DNA from: Actinostola sp. cb2023
Taxonomy: Eukaryota > Cnidaria > Anthozoa > Actiniaria > Actinostolidae
NCBI GenBank assembly: GCA_033675265.1
Contig: JAUJYZ010000723.1
Location: forward strand, 62,001 to 126,000
Direction of reading: 5' to 3'
Length of the DNA: 64,000 bases
Part shown: one piece after another, positions 63,211-64,000 of the stretch
Layout: each line of letters starts with the position of its first letter
How positions within the stretch are numbered: the stretch's first letter is position 1
The notes under the pieces: model-generated
Told to the model about the DNA's origin: nothing
Database searches by the model: none
Seen by the model: only the letters and a program-made list of their open reading frames with translations
Made by a program: the position numbers and the translations under genes

Positions 63211-63361
63211 TGGGCCCGGTTGCACGAAAGGTGAATAGCGCTATCCACCGGATAAGTCCTATCCAACGGATAAAATTTATTGGATAACTGCATCAGTTTT
63301 ATCCGTTGGATAAGACTTATCCGGTGGATAGCGCTATTCACCTTTCGTGCAACCGGGCCCA
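63211..63361. repeat. Nearly perfect GGGCCCGGTTGCACG hairpin
   Basis: TGGGCCCGGTTGCACGAAAG runs through CGCTATCCACCGGATAAG and is complemented to AACCGGGCCCA on the right, about 70-bp arms with a loop of about 10 bp. A half copy is at 54,048-54,113. Confidence 0.92.
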
Positions 63362-63904
63362 GTTTTCAGAAACGTTATGTGAATAGCAAATAGTAAAATA
63401 TACTGATATGACGGCACCGTTGGCCAAATCGTGAAGCCTGCGATGTACTTCAGCGGTAACGTAATGAAAGTTTACAGCCTCATCACTACGGTTGGATTCA
63501 GACCACCCCCTCCCTCCAAAGTTGTGAGCCTGCGATGAACTTCAGCGGCAGCGTAATGAAAGTTTACAATCAAGTGAGTGATTACATAATCCTCGAGTTA
63601 AAAAGTAATAAGTATCACCATTAGACCATTCTCTCACTCATTCTTGAATTTGTTTGTTCATTTTTTTTTGTTCGGTTCTTTTCCTAGTCTACCGTCACTT
63701 CACTTCATGACGTCACTTCATGTCGTCATGACGTCACTTCATAATAATAATAACAGTAGTAGTCAAATGAGAGTTCTGGCACAATGCGGCGGAATATTAA
63801 TTAGGTAAGACCACGTGTCGTGATCACAGTATGTGGTTATTTATATTAAACGCATTAACAACCATGAAAAATGTGAACTAACATTCAAATACAATAACAT
63901 AATC

Positions 63905-64000
63905 ATGGATACACTACCACCGTGGGTTCAAGTAATGAAAAGAGTTAAACGGGAGTTTTTAAACAAAAAGGAGTTCAGAGTTTGGGTGAATGTAGAACTT
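63905..64000 (+). CDS. Open reading frame running off the window
   Basis: From ATG at 63,905 (context AATCATGG) 32 codons stay open to the last base: MDTLPPWVQVMKRVKREFLN, then KKEFRVWVNVEL. I do not recognise the family. It may be the first exon of the next gene or a transposon frame. Confidence 0.3.
   Translation, partial: MDTLPPWVQVMKRVKREFLNKKEFRVWVNVEL

Overview
This is animal nuclear DNA: short exons with consensus GT/AG introns, no operons, and very heavy repeat content. Three protein genes can be rebuilt exon by exon. All reading frames join across introns and the products align to metazoan families. The host is probably a cnidarian, perhaps a stony coral. That is inferred from the repeat landscape (CAGTGGAACC-type TIR elements, GGGCCCGGTTG-type hairpins, tRNA-headed SINEs) and could not be tested here.

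Layout. 1-360: two hairpin elements. 360-7,104: two huge minisatellite arrays (84-bp and 14-bp units). 7,130-27,879, minus strand: a long ODF2/cenexin gene, 33 coding exons in view, with its 3' end lost beyond the arrays to the left. 27.9-30.3 kb: head-to-head intergenic region with four copies of a TATCGCGCGATA palindrome. 30,293-43,347, plus strand: endophilin-B (SH3GLB) with BAR and SH3 domains and two optional cassette exons. 43.35-45.13 kb: spacer dominated by a 700-bp TTCC tract. 45,128-57,767, plus strand: SLC18B1-type major facilitator transporter, 17 coding exons. 57.8-64 kb: tandem repeats, hairpin elements and no recognisable gene, except a reading frame that opens at 63,905 and runs off the window.

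The genes do not form a pathway: ODF2 is a centriole appendage/cilium scaffold, endophilin-B is a membrane-bending protein, and SLC18B1 is a vesicular amine/polyamine carrier.

Most notable observations: (i) ODF2 has gained about 290 coiled-coil residues relative to human, largely through repetition of a two-exon A-B module (84 + 84 nt, 28 + 28 residues); (ii) a family of TAGCC...GGCTA inverted-repeat elements has 9-10-bp target duplications, and one 1.1-kb member carries a decayed RecQ-helicase-like segment, reminiscent of gene capture; (iii) tandem duplications have copied splice acceptors beside endophilin-B exons 8 and 9 and a donor beside ODF2 exon 24; (iv) long foldback hairpins are dense inside introns. 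No CRISPR, prokaryotic or viral system was seen.
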